Assembly (NCBI GenBank): GCA_037127255.1
Contig: JBANSL010000014.1
Coordinates: forward strand, 72,151,646-72,215,645
Origin: Persicaria tinctoria
Taxonomy: Eukaryota; Streptophyta; Magnoliopsida; Caryophyllales; Polygonaceae
DNA: 64,000 nt
Direction of reading: 5' to 3'
Shown: one piece after another, positions 12,461 through 27,742 of the stretch
Numbering within the stretch: position 1 is the first letter of the stretch
Layout: every line of letters starts with the position of its first letter
Notes under the pieces: generated by a model
What the model saw: the letters and a program-made list of their open reading frames with translations, nothing else
Told to the model about the DNA's origin: nothing
Databases searched by the model: none
Made by a program: the position numbers and the translations under genes

Positions 12461-12988
12461 TAAATTTGAATGAAAATATTTAAACTACAAATAAATAATA
12501 AATTTAAGGTTATTTTTACCTTTATAAATAGAAATTGGGATTTCTAATCATATTATATAAAAAAGAGTAATTTACATAATTTTTTAAAATTTATAAACAT
12601 TTTCAAGCTATATTTATTAAGTAGTATTATTTTAAAATAAATAAAATGGCCCCTAAAGTGTAATCTAGCTCTTAAATTCAAATTTTAATTATATTTATAA
12701 TTAAATTTGAGTCTAAAATAGTATTAAAATATACTAATATATTTAATGACAAATTAATGAAAATAGATGAATGAGTGGTGTTTTGTAAATGAAGACCATT
12801 TAAAGGGTGATTTTCTGTAATATTGAATTTAGTGGGTGGTTAAGTAAAAACCTCCTTATTTAATGGGAGATTTTCTGTAAATTTCCCTAAAGTAAAATAA
12901 TCGTGAGATCCAGCGACAAATACAGACCCGCATCAGCTCGACCGTATTTCCATCTTTCGGTCTCGGAGAAGACGACGTTGAAGAGAAG
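12461..12988. other. VPS35 upstream region and leader
   Basis: The AT-rich part to about 12780 shows no gene. From about 12895 the sequence becomes GC-richer and is the likely VPS35 5' UTR. A possible Mutator-type end lies at 12783-12890. Confidence 0.5.
12783..12890. repeat. Solitary end resembling the Mutator-MITE terminal repeat
   Basis: Read on the minus strand it begins AGGGAAATTTACAGAAAATC and continues with a pattern of CACCC blocks and CAGAAAATC, structured like the ends of the MITE at 2530-2967 but not identical. I could not find the matching opposite end, so this is either half an element or a diverged relative. It lies about 100 bp upstream of the VPS35 start. Confidence 0.4.
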
Positions 12989-15900
12989 ATGATACCGGAA
13001 GCAGTTCAAGATGAAGAGAAATGGCTCTCCGCCGCCATCTCCGGCCTTCAACAGAACGCGTTTCACATGCATCGCGCTCTGGTATTAGCGTTTCCATTTC
13101 AATTCCCACTGCGAAATAGTCCATCTTCCCTTTTTTTTTTTGCGCAAATTCCCCGATTTCGAAACCCTAATTTCACTGATCCGGACTCAACTGTGTGTTG
13201 TACTTTGATCGTTTTGCAAGGATTCGAATAATCTGAAAGATGCTCTCAAGTACTCTGCTCAGATGCTATCTGAGCTTCGCACCTCCAGGCTCTCGCCTCA
13301 CAAATACTATGAACTCTGTAAGTTTCTCTCCGATTCTTGTTTTGCATTTTGTCTTACCTTTTTTTTCCTGCTCGTTTAAGTTAGAGATTTCCATCTGATC
13401 ATCTTTTCCGGGGTTGATTTGGTGCGATCATGTTTGAAATGAAGATATGCGAGCGTTTGATGAGTTGAGGAGGCTGGAGATGTTCTTCTCGGAAGAGTCG
13501 CGGCGGGGGAGTTCGGTCGTGGAACTCTATGAGCTCGTGCAGCACGCTGGCAACATTTTGCCCCGACTGTAAGTGGACTTTATCGCTTCACTGTTTCTGG
13601 TTTTATTGTAATTTCAAGGGGCTTGTTTCCATATTAGTCATTTCTCTTTGCTCTTAATCATGCACTATTTGCTAATGCTATAGTTGATTATACTGTCCAC
13701 ACACAAAAAGCTATATTTAATTCTACAACTATTTGCTTCTTTTCAACATACATTGTAATTTTTAACTGGCAAAACATCACATCTTTTGATGCGGAACTCG
13801 AAACTAGGGTGATTAACAATGACCGATAAATGCGGATTCATCACATCTTATGAACCAGGGTGAGTGTATGCTTGGGTTACTGTGTTTCCAGATGTTGTTG
13901 TTGCCTCACCTTGAGAGCTTAGAGGCTTCTGGTTATTTTTCCTGGCGTTGTTTCTATGTTTCTTCTAGCTTTTCTTCGATTATTTTTTCCGTTACATCTT
14001 TCTAAGATGCATTGGTTGGGTGCTTCTAGTTGCAGCCACTCTGTTTTAAGATATTATGCACTGTACATGTGAAATTTATTCATGTTCGTATTCATATACT
14101 TTTTTCAGATATCTCCTCTGTACAGTAGGATCTGTCTACATAAAATCAAAGGAGGGTCCTGCTAAAGATATACTTAAGGATCTTGTTGAAGTGTGTCGTG
14201 GTATCCAACATCCTTTGCGTGGGCTGTTCTTGAGGAGTTACCTTTGCCAAATCAGCAGGGATAAGTTACCTGATATTGGTTCCGAGTATGAAGGGTGAGG
14301 TGTTAGGACCCTTAGTTGCCACAGTGTCTATCATAATATTTCTTACCAAATTTCATCAAAGCATATATGATGAATGTGAATTGTATAATGTTCATTCTTG
14401 AAATGAAGTGATCAAGGGTATCATAATGAAACCTATGGAATTTGTTTTTATCAACCAACTCACTTCAAATGCATATCCTTTGACTTCCTCATTAAATAAA
14501 GAAAAATTAATGCCCTAAGATTTATTGACAGTACCTTTTCTTATTTGTTTCCTGGGACACATGAAGAAAGCTTGTGTATTTTATTGTCAATCACAGTGTT
14601 GGTTTCACCTCTTAAACTATTTTCCTATGCCACCTTTCTTCTGCTTCATAATTAATCATTGGGGATCTGCAACTTTGTTGCTTAGATGTCTAGATGAAAC
14701 TTAATCTGGTTTCTTTTTGGGTTCACACAGGGATGGTGAGACTGCTATGGACGCAGTTGAGTTTGTACTCCAAAATTTTACAGAAATGAATAAGCTCTGG
14801 GTTCGGATGCACTATCAGGTGGGTTTGGTTGTCAACTAGTAATCTAGTATATACTTGCTTGGTTGATTCCTGCATATACTTGATTCTAAAACCTAGGTAT
14901 TGATAACAAACGATGATCTTATAAATCATGCTTGTTTCTATATTGGGTCTTGTGGCTATTACATTGTCATTAGCCCCTTCTATTTGTAATTCTCTATGAT
15001 GTATCACTTCACTGGTAAGTAATTTAGATCTGAAGACTGCTTGGAGAACAAGTTTGTCTTTTCTTTAACTCCACTTAAACATCTTCATTGAGTCTTGAAC
15101 TAGTTTATGCCATCCCTGCGCTATTTATTTTTGTGTATTGGCGAGGAAAGTTCATTCAGAATCCCCCTAATTGTATTTTCTCTTCCTAGTTCTACTCCTG
15201 ATGGCTTTGCCTCCATTATAAATCTAGGAAATTATGCTGAAATTTGTAATGAGTAATCCTTTGAAGAGGAAATTCGCAATGATCATTCGTAAGGATAATT
15301 GGGGTGGCAGGAAAAATCCACAAATTCCACGTGGTACAAGAAGCATGGCTCAAATATCTGTACTCACGTAGTTATAAATGGATTTAATTTTACAAGGGAA
15401 TGAATGCAAAATGAATGTAGGAGAGATGATTGTAGAGGAAAGAAATTAACAAAATTTTGATGCATTAGTTTAACGATATCTGGTGCACATGTCCTACTTT
15501 GCATTACAACCTTTAATGGAGCAATAGTTTTAGATTGGATGCACAGCTCTTCCGTGCAAGGATCCATTATGATTGCTATATAAAATAGAAGGACTTGTTT
15601 TGTCATCATTGTGATGGAGTCCTTGCATGTTAAAAGGTAAAAGCCAGTCATGAGTGCATACTTTGTGGTCATGCAGGTTATAGTGCCTGTCAATGATTCA
15701 TACTCTTTGCTGACCCTGAGTTGAGGCTTGCAATCGGGCTTTCTGGTCTGCAGGGACCTGCTCAGGACAAGGAGAAAAGGGACAAAGAGAGGAGCGAGCT
15801 TCGTGATCTTGTAATGTCACTATCCTGAACCTGATAAATCACTTCGGCTCAGCTATGGTGGATAGTACACTTATGAGACTAGTACTTTGCTCTATATATT

Positions 15901-18900
15901 TCGTTCTCAGGTTGGGAAGAATCTTCATGTTTTAAGTCAGATAGAGGGTGTCAACCTTGACATGTATAGAGATACAGTTCTCCCCCGCGTCTTGGAACAG
16001 GTATTATTATCTTTTTGGATTTATTTTTGTAATGTGATTAGATTTTGCTGGTTTGCGAGTAGTAGATATAAACTCAACTTTCAACTGCAGGTTGTAAATT
16101 GTAAAGATGAGCTTGCACAGTACTATTTGATGGACTGCATCATTCAAGTCTTTCCTGATGAGTACCACTTGCAAACTCTTGATATTATACTAGGTGCATT
16201 TCCCCAACTTCAGGTGGACCTTCTTTGCAAGGCTTGCTTTTCTCCCTTTTTATCTTCCTTTCTTTTCAGATCTTCCTTTCTTTTCAGATCACCGTAAGGC
16301 TATTTACCAAAGTTGAGAAATGAGAATATATACAATGGTTCGGTTTTCATGATAAAAGCATCCCCTGCTGTCTGCCCCATTGTTTTGTATGTACTAATGC
16401 CAAATTCCATCATCTCATTTTTTTCAAAAGATATTTGATGATTCAAAATCATTTAAGCTTGTTTGATTTCTCCTAGCGGGGGTAGGTTGGATTTTTGAAA
16501 AAGTGACTTCAGGTGTAATATGATTAAGTTCTGGCCCCTTTAGAAACATAGATTAAGGATGGAGCCAAAAAGTTCTCCCTAATAGCAGTTCCTGGCTTTT
16601 GTCTTTATTGTGCTGTGAACTTCTTTCTCATAATTATACTGATGTTGGGGTCTTTATCTCCCATTCTTTTTCCCCTTTTTTTTTTTCCCAGCCATCTGTT
16701 GACATCAAGACTGTGCTATCTTCTCTGATGGAAAGGCTGTCAAATTATGCTGCCTCAGGAACAGAAGTGAGCCTTCCTGCTTCGTTGATGATTCTTCTTG
16801 TGTTTCCAATCAGATTTATTTTTCACTAAAACTTGATTCTATTTCATTGGGGCAGGCTTTACCGGAATTCTTGCAGGTGGATGCATTTTCAAAGTTAAAT
16901 AATGCTATAGGGAAGGTAAACAAGCAGCATTTGATGTCTTTATGGTTGAATTTTTTGGCTACACACACACCGACACATGCACACACCACCACCTGCCATA
17001 CCTTGAATTTAAGCAATATCATTGTTTTGTGGCTTTTAGTTGCTTTTGACCTTTACTATTATGTGGATGTTACTTCATTCATTCAGTTTGCGCAATTAAG
17101 TTTTGCCTTTCTTTCTTTCTTTCTTTCTTTCCCCGGCAAAGTTTGCGCAATTAAGTTTTGCCTTCTAGTCTTTTCATAGCATGCATTATTGAGAGGGTAT
17201 GTGGGGCTTAATTGTTTATCTATTTTCTACATGGAATAGCCTTCAGAAATCTTTAACAGATTGGCATAGATTGGATTAATGGATGGAATTGAATACCTCA
17301 TAGAGGGGTATCTTAGTGTAATGTTTATTCACACCCTCATTCACTTATTGTTTATTTATCCTTTTATGGGAGTTAACTGTTGCCCCAAGTTGTGTTTCCT
17401 TTCATTAAGTTTTTCAGGTTCTCAATATCTGTTCATATTTGATTAAATGGTAGTAACATGCTCACATCTGTACAAATTCCAGGTTGTGGAAGCTCAAATT
17501 GACATGCCTGCTTTTGGGATTGTTACTCTGTATTCCTCTCTTCTTACCTTTACCCTTCATGTATATCCCGAACGGCTTGATTATGCAGACCAAGTTTTGG
17601 TATGGTACTTTCGCTTTTCTAATCAATCGTTACAATACTTTTTTTGTAATGTTTTTGTTGCTATAAATGTACATGGATCATCAATTTGATGCTACTTTGT
17701 AAATTTTGGCTGAAAAATTACAAATCATGTTAATGATACTCCACTTAAGGTACTACAGCACAGTCATAGTATAGATCCAAAATCTATCTCAAATTAGTAC
17801 CAGAACTTATATTCAGGCGTACTTTGCACCCTGTGAGATAGGATTTTGTTTGGGTTAGTGCTTGCTATTTTTCTGTATGAACAGATGGAGGAGTGTTTTT
17901 AGAGTAATGTTCTTTCTTTTGAATGTTTTTGGCTAGCTGAATTAGTGATTTTATTTTACATATTTATTTAATAAAAATTGAGAACATCCTCATGAATGAA
18001 TTGAGACCGATAAAGGACAATATTTGGAGTTGAGGCATGAGAATTGTAATCTAATGATAAGATCCACTGTGCACATAATGAATCAAGCCATTGAAATATG
18101 AAGCTGATAAACCAATGTCACTTACCTTCGGTCACAGTCATTTTGAGTTGCCATGTTAGCAAAATATTGAAAGTACCGATGATTTGAAACAGTTGAAGCT
18201 CATGTATGGTGATCTGGACTCAAGTTTATGCGATAAGAAGTATTTTGATGTAATGTTTGATTTCTATAGAGATCTATTTTATGCGAGAGAAATTCTTCTC
18301 TTTATTTCTTAATTGTTGTGAACGTGCGCTAATCTCTTCTTTCTTTTAATTACGAATTGACGCATTTAATTTAAGCAGTATCTGTTAAAAAGACCCTCTT
18401 CCACTGTTTTCCATCTACTCAGGGATCCTGTGAGAAAAGGTTATCTGCCATGGGTAAAGTCAAAGATAACAAAGCCTTCAAGCAGATTGTTGCACTTTTA
18501 AGTGCTCCACTGGACAAGTACAATAGCATAATGACAGCATTGAAGCTCTCCAACTATCCTCGTATACTGGAATACCTTGATACTGCAACAAAGAAAGTGA
18601 TGGGAACAATAATTATTAATAGCATCATGAAAAACAACACTCATGTATCTACCAGTGATAAGGTGCAGAACTATTTTGGATTTGTTTTTCTTTTTACTTT
18701 AATACATATAGGCTATAGCACTTTGACGGAAAAGTTTGTTTCTGCTATAGGTGGAGGCACTATTTGATTTGATAAAGGGGGTTATCAAGGATGCAGATGG
18801 AAGTGATGAGTATGAGGTAAGCTAAAAGATAAAAGGGAAAAATACAGTGTCCCTTAATGCTATATAGTGAATGCAACTGAAAATAGGGAAAGAGGTGAGG

Positions 18901-19910
18901 AATTGAGCGAATAGTAGGATTCTGGTAGAAGAAATTTTTTTCTTGGAAAACCAGCTGCTGATGAGCTTAGCATTTTTTGATATTCCCATGCAACTCTATA
19001 GACGAAGTTCTTAAAGCCTTATCTTCTTGACGCTGCAAGGTTGATGAAGAGGATTTCAAGGAGGAGCAGAATTCTGTTGCTCGCCTTATACAAATGCTTC
19101 ATAGTGAAGAACCAAAGGAAATGTTCAAGGTAAGAAACAAGGAAATTGGATTACCAACTCATTTGAGGCCATTTTTTTTGTTTGTGCTGACAATCTTACT
19201 GAATTTCGGATGCATGTTTCTGTCCAATTTCACAAGTATGTTGTAGACGTCAGATGATACATCTGAGCTTTATATGGCTTTCCTTAAGATTTTTTAATTA
19301 AAAAAAAGTCCATATGAAAGGGTGGATAATGTTTTAATGTGGACAGATATTCTGGGCCATTGCAAAAGTGAAAATGGTTGAAATACTTTTGAGGAAGCTT
19401 TATCAACTCTCCACGTTGTGGAGTGTAGTTAACTGATCTATGTTATAATTTTGACTTTAGTTTTAGATTTGATTGTGTTTTCTGTTAATTGATTTATACA
19501 GATTTCAGATGATAGTTTTCTTCTTTGATGATATGATTAATGAATACATTTTCCTTTATCAAGTAAAAGAAAAATAATGGTGACTGCTTGAGGGCTGAAG
19601 CTGTGCTTTGCTTTGTGTTTCGTGGGATTAAGCAACTTGCGCTCTTTTGGTTTCTCTTAGTCAATGGCTGTGTTGGTATGTTATAGTTTCGGCAGCAAGC
19701 TGGCAGACAGATTATATATGCATTTCAGTTGATCATTTGCTGTGTTGTAGTACTACTGTTTAATTGTGGATTTTTCCACTTATGGTTGCTGAAGATTGTT
19801 CGTTTTTTGAGTTGCAGATCATAACTGTAGTGCAAAAGCATATTTTGGCTGGAGGACTAAAACGGCTAACATTTACTGTTCCACCTCTCGTTTCTACCTC
19901 TCTTAAGGTT

Positions 19911-19980
<70 letters not shown>

Positions 19981-22900
19981 CACACACAAACTCTATCAAT
20001 ATTCTATTGATCATTCACTTCCATTGATTTGGGTTGGCAATTGTAAAATTTCTTGCAAGCATTCAGACCAAGGAGAGCAGCCTTGATATAAACTTCCAGG
20101 TTCCAAGTAAAGTTGTAGACCCTGATATAAAATTTATACTCCCTCCGTTCAACAAAACTTGACGTTTTACTATTCATGCACGCTTTTTTAGGAACTAAAA
20201 ACTATATAAAATATCGACTTTTTAAATAAATTTTTTTAACAATTTCGTAGTTATTATTAATAAGTACAAACTTGTTAAAAAAAAATTTTAAAAAAATGAA
20301 TATTTTATATAGTTTCTATCATTCTAAAAAAGCGTGCATGAATAGTAAACGACAAGTTTTGTTGAACGGAGGGAGTAATAAATAAGTAGTTTAAAGGCCA
20401 ACTTATCATAAACAGACTGTTTCCTGCCACCGTTTGTCATACTTGGTCTTCCTATTAACGGGATCTTAGTCTCAGGAGGCGTTAGAGAAAAGAGATGAGA
20501 TTATATGAAATCAGACTTGTTTAACATTGCACAGATCAATATGAAATACCAATATTTTCCAGTGATCACACATTCACACCTAAGAAACTGAAGCATCCTT
20601 TCTGGAAACCAACTGATATAAAGAAACTAGTTCACAATGGAATCTCCTCCACAACTGAGTATCTTTCCAAAACTAGAATGTTGTACTCCATATTGAAAGA
20701 AAAGTAAAACCGAGGACCTTTTGCCCCCTTTGATTCTTTTCTAGTTACCATCTTCTGGTAACCCAAATATTTATTGCTTCAGTAACAAATGACAGTTCTC
20801 TAGAGGCAACATATGTACGGATGTACTCGTTCTCGAACCATTTTGACCACTGTATCCTTTGCTTCAGTGACTACCCGTCAAACACACCTATTCTGGCCGT
20901 ATAGCTTCAGTTCTCTTGGTTACTGAGTAGTCCATCCTGTGCATATACCTCATATGCATCTTTATCACCTTCTCATTATTTTATTATCATAAATGTATTT
21001 TTTCAATGCATATGGCTTCCATGCTACTAACTACAAAGGATTAGGAGTTCAACTAGTAGCAATTTTCACTCCATTTTAAGAAGAAAAAGGAATATGATAT
21101 ACCCAGTTTCTCCTCTTATCATTGGTTGCTTAGGAAAATTGATAGTGATGCTTTGCATTGTCTTCCTTTATTGTTATATGTGCAGCTTGTGAGGATGCTA
21201 AAAAACCAGGATGAAGGTGAAGCCGGAGAAGAAACTGCAGATTTATTAAAAAAGATCTTCCAATTGTTGAATCTGGTAATTTAGACAACATAATTCTTTC
21301 CTTATTTTGAACATCAGAATGATGCATCAGGAGTAAATGTGGAAAACGTTGGTAAAAATAATTGTTCTCTTGAAAAGCTTCTGTGTGGATTTTAAGTTGG
21401 AGAACAATAGAAAATCTATGGATTTTAAGTTGGGTTACACGATGTTGTGTTGTGTTCTTTAATTAATTGCGGAATTAATTCTGATACTACCTTTATTAAT
21501 TTTTCCTGTATACATTCTCTTTTCATCTGATCCAAGTGCCTTCATCGTTTTGGAATGTTTTTATTTATTCCTTCTGTTCTTCACATCCTCCATATCTTTT
21601 GTGGTACCCTACTCTGTCCAATTTACTTTACTTTGCTCTACATAGAGAACATTCTTGGCATCAATTATGATAGCGGTTGTCTCCTGGGATTGCTGAAGTG
21701 TGTTCTCTCAGGGACTATTGTCTTTAATGGGGATTTTTTTTCAGCTTGTCATACTTATTTTCATTGTCTTGTTTTGTCTCTTCACAAGATAATTGAGGCC
21801 CTTTCAAATGTTCCAGCTCCAGAATTGTCCTTGAGACTATATTTGCTATGTGCTGAGGTAATTTTGTGTTGAGACTTAAGATTCTAAGTTAGAATATATC
21901 TTTCTCATTGCCACTAATATTTATTCTCATCATCTGGTAGGCTGCAAATAACTGTGATCTTGAACCTGTTGCCTATGAATTTTTCACCCAGGCGTTTATA
22001 TTATATGAAGAAGAAATATCGGTAATAAGTTGCCAACGTATTATAAATATTCACTCGATTTAGATCCTCTTTCTCTTAAAACAGGAGCAGAATTGCATAT
22101 TGTTGCCTAGTACTTACCTCTTTTTATTACTCTTTCATTTCAAATGTCGTAGGATTCCAGAGCTCAAGTGACGTCGTTATACCTGATAATAGGCACGCTA
22201 CACAGGATGCATGTATTTGGTATTGAGAACAGGGATGCTCTAACTCACAAAGCAATGGGGGTAATGAGTAGTCTGATTGTCTGAATATCATTTTCTGTCT
22301 GTTTCAGCCTGCTTTGCAAAAGTTGATTTGTGACCTTGTAACTGATGCCTGCAGTATTCCACCAAGCTTTTGAAGAAACCTGACCAATGCAGAGCTGTTT
22401 ATGCTTGTTCTCACCTGTTTTGGGCTGATGATCCGGATGGTCCAAGAGAGGGAGAGAGGTATGCTAATGAAAATTTATGTTTTGAAGATTTTTTTATCGA
22501 GTACTTTTGTTAACTTTCTTGTTACTTGTTTTTCCCTTTTTTTTTTTTTTGGGTTGAGTCATGTAACAAGACTGTAACAGTTGTATCTCTTCCAACTCGG
22601 CCAATCGCCAAGACAAATACCTTAGCGGGCATCCTTTTTCCTTGAGATTTTTATCTTTCGAAAATCTCTGCAGATGAACCTTGTGACCTTGCTTTATTTG
22701 ATGTGGAGTTGTTTCTTACATGTCGTCAGTTAAAACTAATAGAAGTGTTTTGTCTGAAATTGAAGGTTTTGCGACATGTGGATATTTACCTAGGGAGAAT
22801 TTGTTTTTAAAAAAATGGTTATTACTTTTTTATTTATAAATGTTTTCTTAAGTCACACCCAACCTCACTTTACCATTTATACCACCTCTTTTAAATTAAT

Positions 22901-23700
22901 GTGTAAAATTCACAGCCATTGTCACTTGACATGGTAGAAAGCAGGTGTTTAATTTATAATATATAGTAGTAATAATAAAAATATCCTTGATGGCAGAAGT
23001 TGGTTGCAACTTAGAAATGTTTGTCAATAAGAGATTGTTTGACGAATATGAAAATAAGACGTGTTAGCTAAAAATACCCTAAATAAGAGGTGCTGTTTAG
23101 AAAAGTAACCCTTTAAAAAATGTGTACTTGGAGTTTATTTGCACTCTAAACTTGCATTGACATAAAGATTCCGTCAAATAATGACACTTGCTCAGTTTAG
23201 TTTGCCATGAAATATTTTTTTTACCATCTCCCTATCTGCTTTTACAACTCTGTGCAGGGTTCTTCTTTGCTTGAAACGGGCTCTCAAAATTGCAAATGCC
23301 GCTCAAAAAATGTTCAGTGTAACACGAGGAAGCAGTGGGTCTGTTGTGCTTTTCATTGAAATCCTCAACAAGTAAGCTACTTCCAGTTGATGCGGATTAA
23401 ACAATAAATTTTATTTTATTTTTCAGTTGGAGAATAGAGTAATGATTCTCAATGACCAGATGCTGATCTTCATTTTCTTCATTGTTCAGGTATCTCTACT
23501 TCTTCGAGAAGGGGAACACACACATCACTGTAGCCACCATCCAAGACTTGTTTGAATTAATCACAATAGAGATGCAAAGTGATAATGCCACAACAGACCC
23601 CTCAGCAGATGCCCTCCTTGCTAATACAATGCGGTACATTCAGTCCCAAAAACAAAAGGGTGGTTCTGTGAGCGACAAGTACGAGCTTGTCAAGGTCTAA
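12989..23700 (+). CDS. VPS35: VPS35, retromer core scaffold subunit
   Basis: VPS35 is the alpha-solenoid backbone of retromer, binding VPS26 and VPS29 and recycling receptors and PIN proteins from endosomes (family knowledge). Twenty-two exons: 12989-13081, 13221-13317, 13445-13568, 14109-14294, 14731-14818, 15754-15810, 15911-16000, 16091-16213, 16692-16766, 16856-16915, 17483-17599, 18423-18662, 18751-18816, 19040-19129, 19818-19907, 21186-21275, 21789-21857, 21941-22021, 22153-22260, 22355-22458, 23258-23371, 23490-23700. They give 2373 bp, 790 aa, about the length of Arabidopsis VPS35A (787). The conserved PRLYLL motif that contacts VPS26/Rab7 falls at about residues 103-108 across the exon 3/4 junction. 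The C-terminal VPS29-binding half is present ([27 protein letters not shown]). All junctions are GT-AG, the frame is intact, and the gene should be functional. Confidence 0.96.
19914..19978. repeat. (CT)n(CA)n compound microsatellite in VPS35 intron 15
   Basis: A run of CT dinucleotides passes directly into a run of CA dinucleotides. It starts only a few bases after the intron 15 donor (exon ends 19907). Both strands give spurious open frames here. Confidence 0.95.
20139..20375. mobile_element. Stowaway MITE in VPS35 intron 15
   Basis: The ends CTCCCTCCGTTCAACAAAACTTG and its inverse are flanked by TA on each side (20137-20138 and 20376-20377). The arms continue inward (GCACGCTTTTTTAG against CTAAAAAAGCGTGC) around an AT-rich centre. 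Length 237 bp, no coding capacity. The well-preserved termini indicate a fairly recent insertion. It sits in a 1278-bp intron and does not touch splice sites. Confidence 0.93.
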
Positions 23701-24470
23701 GTTGCTAAGATGTGGGTCTCCAGATCTCACTCGACTGAATTGATGAACAAATCGCCTGGTTGGTTCCATGATTTTGTATCAGTGGATGAATGAACACTGT
23801 CGTGAGCGAACTCGATAACAGACACAATCTAGTTTCTGTAAACTGATCTGCTTAGAGGACAAGATTTCATGAATTATCTGTGTATCACTTGCTGTTGTTT
23901 GAGTACAGTAAATTGCTGATAAACATACTACTCATGTTGTTGCTAACTGTTCAAGGATTGCATATTACAGACTGTTTGATTTAGAAATTTCGTCTTATTT
24001 TGTTGGTATCGCTTAGTGTGTGATACAGAGGCATATTGCTCTCAGTATATGCTGCCATGGAAGATGAAACGACACATTTGAGTCATTGTTTAACTCGAGC
24101 TTTAGGAGTTACCACTCACAAACATGAGTGAAAGGAAAACCCCAAGAAACAAGAACGAACAGACAGTGCTTGACAACCAATCATCTTCACAGCAAATTAG
24201 TAGAAAGTCAATAACATAAACTGCATTGCAGATGAAAGACGTTTTTTTTTCCTAACAGCTATCATTGCATTATGTTGATACATAACAAAAATGGAGAAGA
24301 AGAACAAACACAAATAGGAACGATCAGATGTCTGATATAGACCTAGTAGAGATTTGCTCGACGATTATACATTACTGCCTTCTTGCATCATCCAGCAGAA
24401 ATAGTAGGACGAGCACCGGTATAATAGACGAACCAGTCTTCCTTCTTCCTTCATTTTACACGGTTTCAGA
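23701..24470. other. Spacer between convergent VPS35 and ROP genes
   Basis: The two genes face each other, so this 770-bp stretch should contain both 3' UTRs. No coding or RNA gene is visible; the plus-strand frame at 24328-24576 is the shadow of the ROP last exon. Confidence 0.6.
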
Positions 24471-27413
<2,943 letters not shown>

Positions 27414-27498
27414 GGTTCATTAGCTCAGTTGGTTAGAGCGTGGTTAGAGCGTCGTGCTAATAACGCGAAGGTCGCAGGTTCGAGACCTGCATGGGCCA
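27414..27498 (+). tRNA. tRNA-Ile(AAT)-like gene with an 11-bp D-arm duplication
   Basis: The anticodon arm (loop CTAATAA, anticodon AAT), the variable region, the T arm GCAGGTTCGAGACCTGC and the 3' acceptor strand ATGGGCC plus A match plant tRNA-Ile. GGTTAGAGCGT is present twice in tandem (27431-27441, 27442-27452), making the gene 85 nt instead of 74 and breaking the normal D arm. The 5' acceptor strand is GGTTCAT where GGCCCAT would be usual, leaving two G-U pairs. A T-run suitable for Pol III termination follows shortly (27501-27506). It is probably a pseudo-tRNA, though the anticodon and T arms are intact. Confidence 0.8.
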
Positions 27499-27742
27499 AT
27501 ATTTTTTCCGGTTTAATTTCCCTTTTCTCTTTTTTATCCCAAAAAAATAAAATAAAACTCCTCCCTCCTCCAAAATCCAAACGCCGCCGCGTTTCCGCCA
27601 TTTCCACCGAGACCACCTTCCGTACAAACAGATTCTCACTGGCAAGCTAAAACTCCCATGGCTATCCCTTGCTGATACCCACCTCATTCCATTTTTTTTT
27701 ATTAATCCAGCTACTTGGGAAACACTCTCTCTCTTCCCCGCC

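Noticed and set aside
19760..20027. Frames rich in VCVCVC/RERERE and SLSL/THTH
   Set aside because: They are translations of the CT/CA microsatellite in a VPS35 intron.
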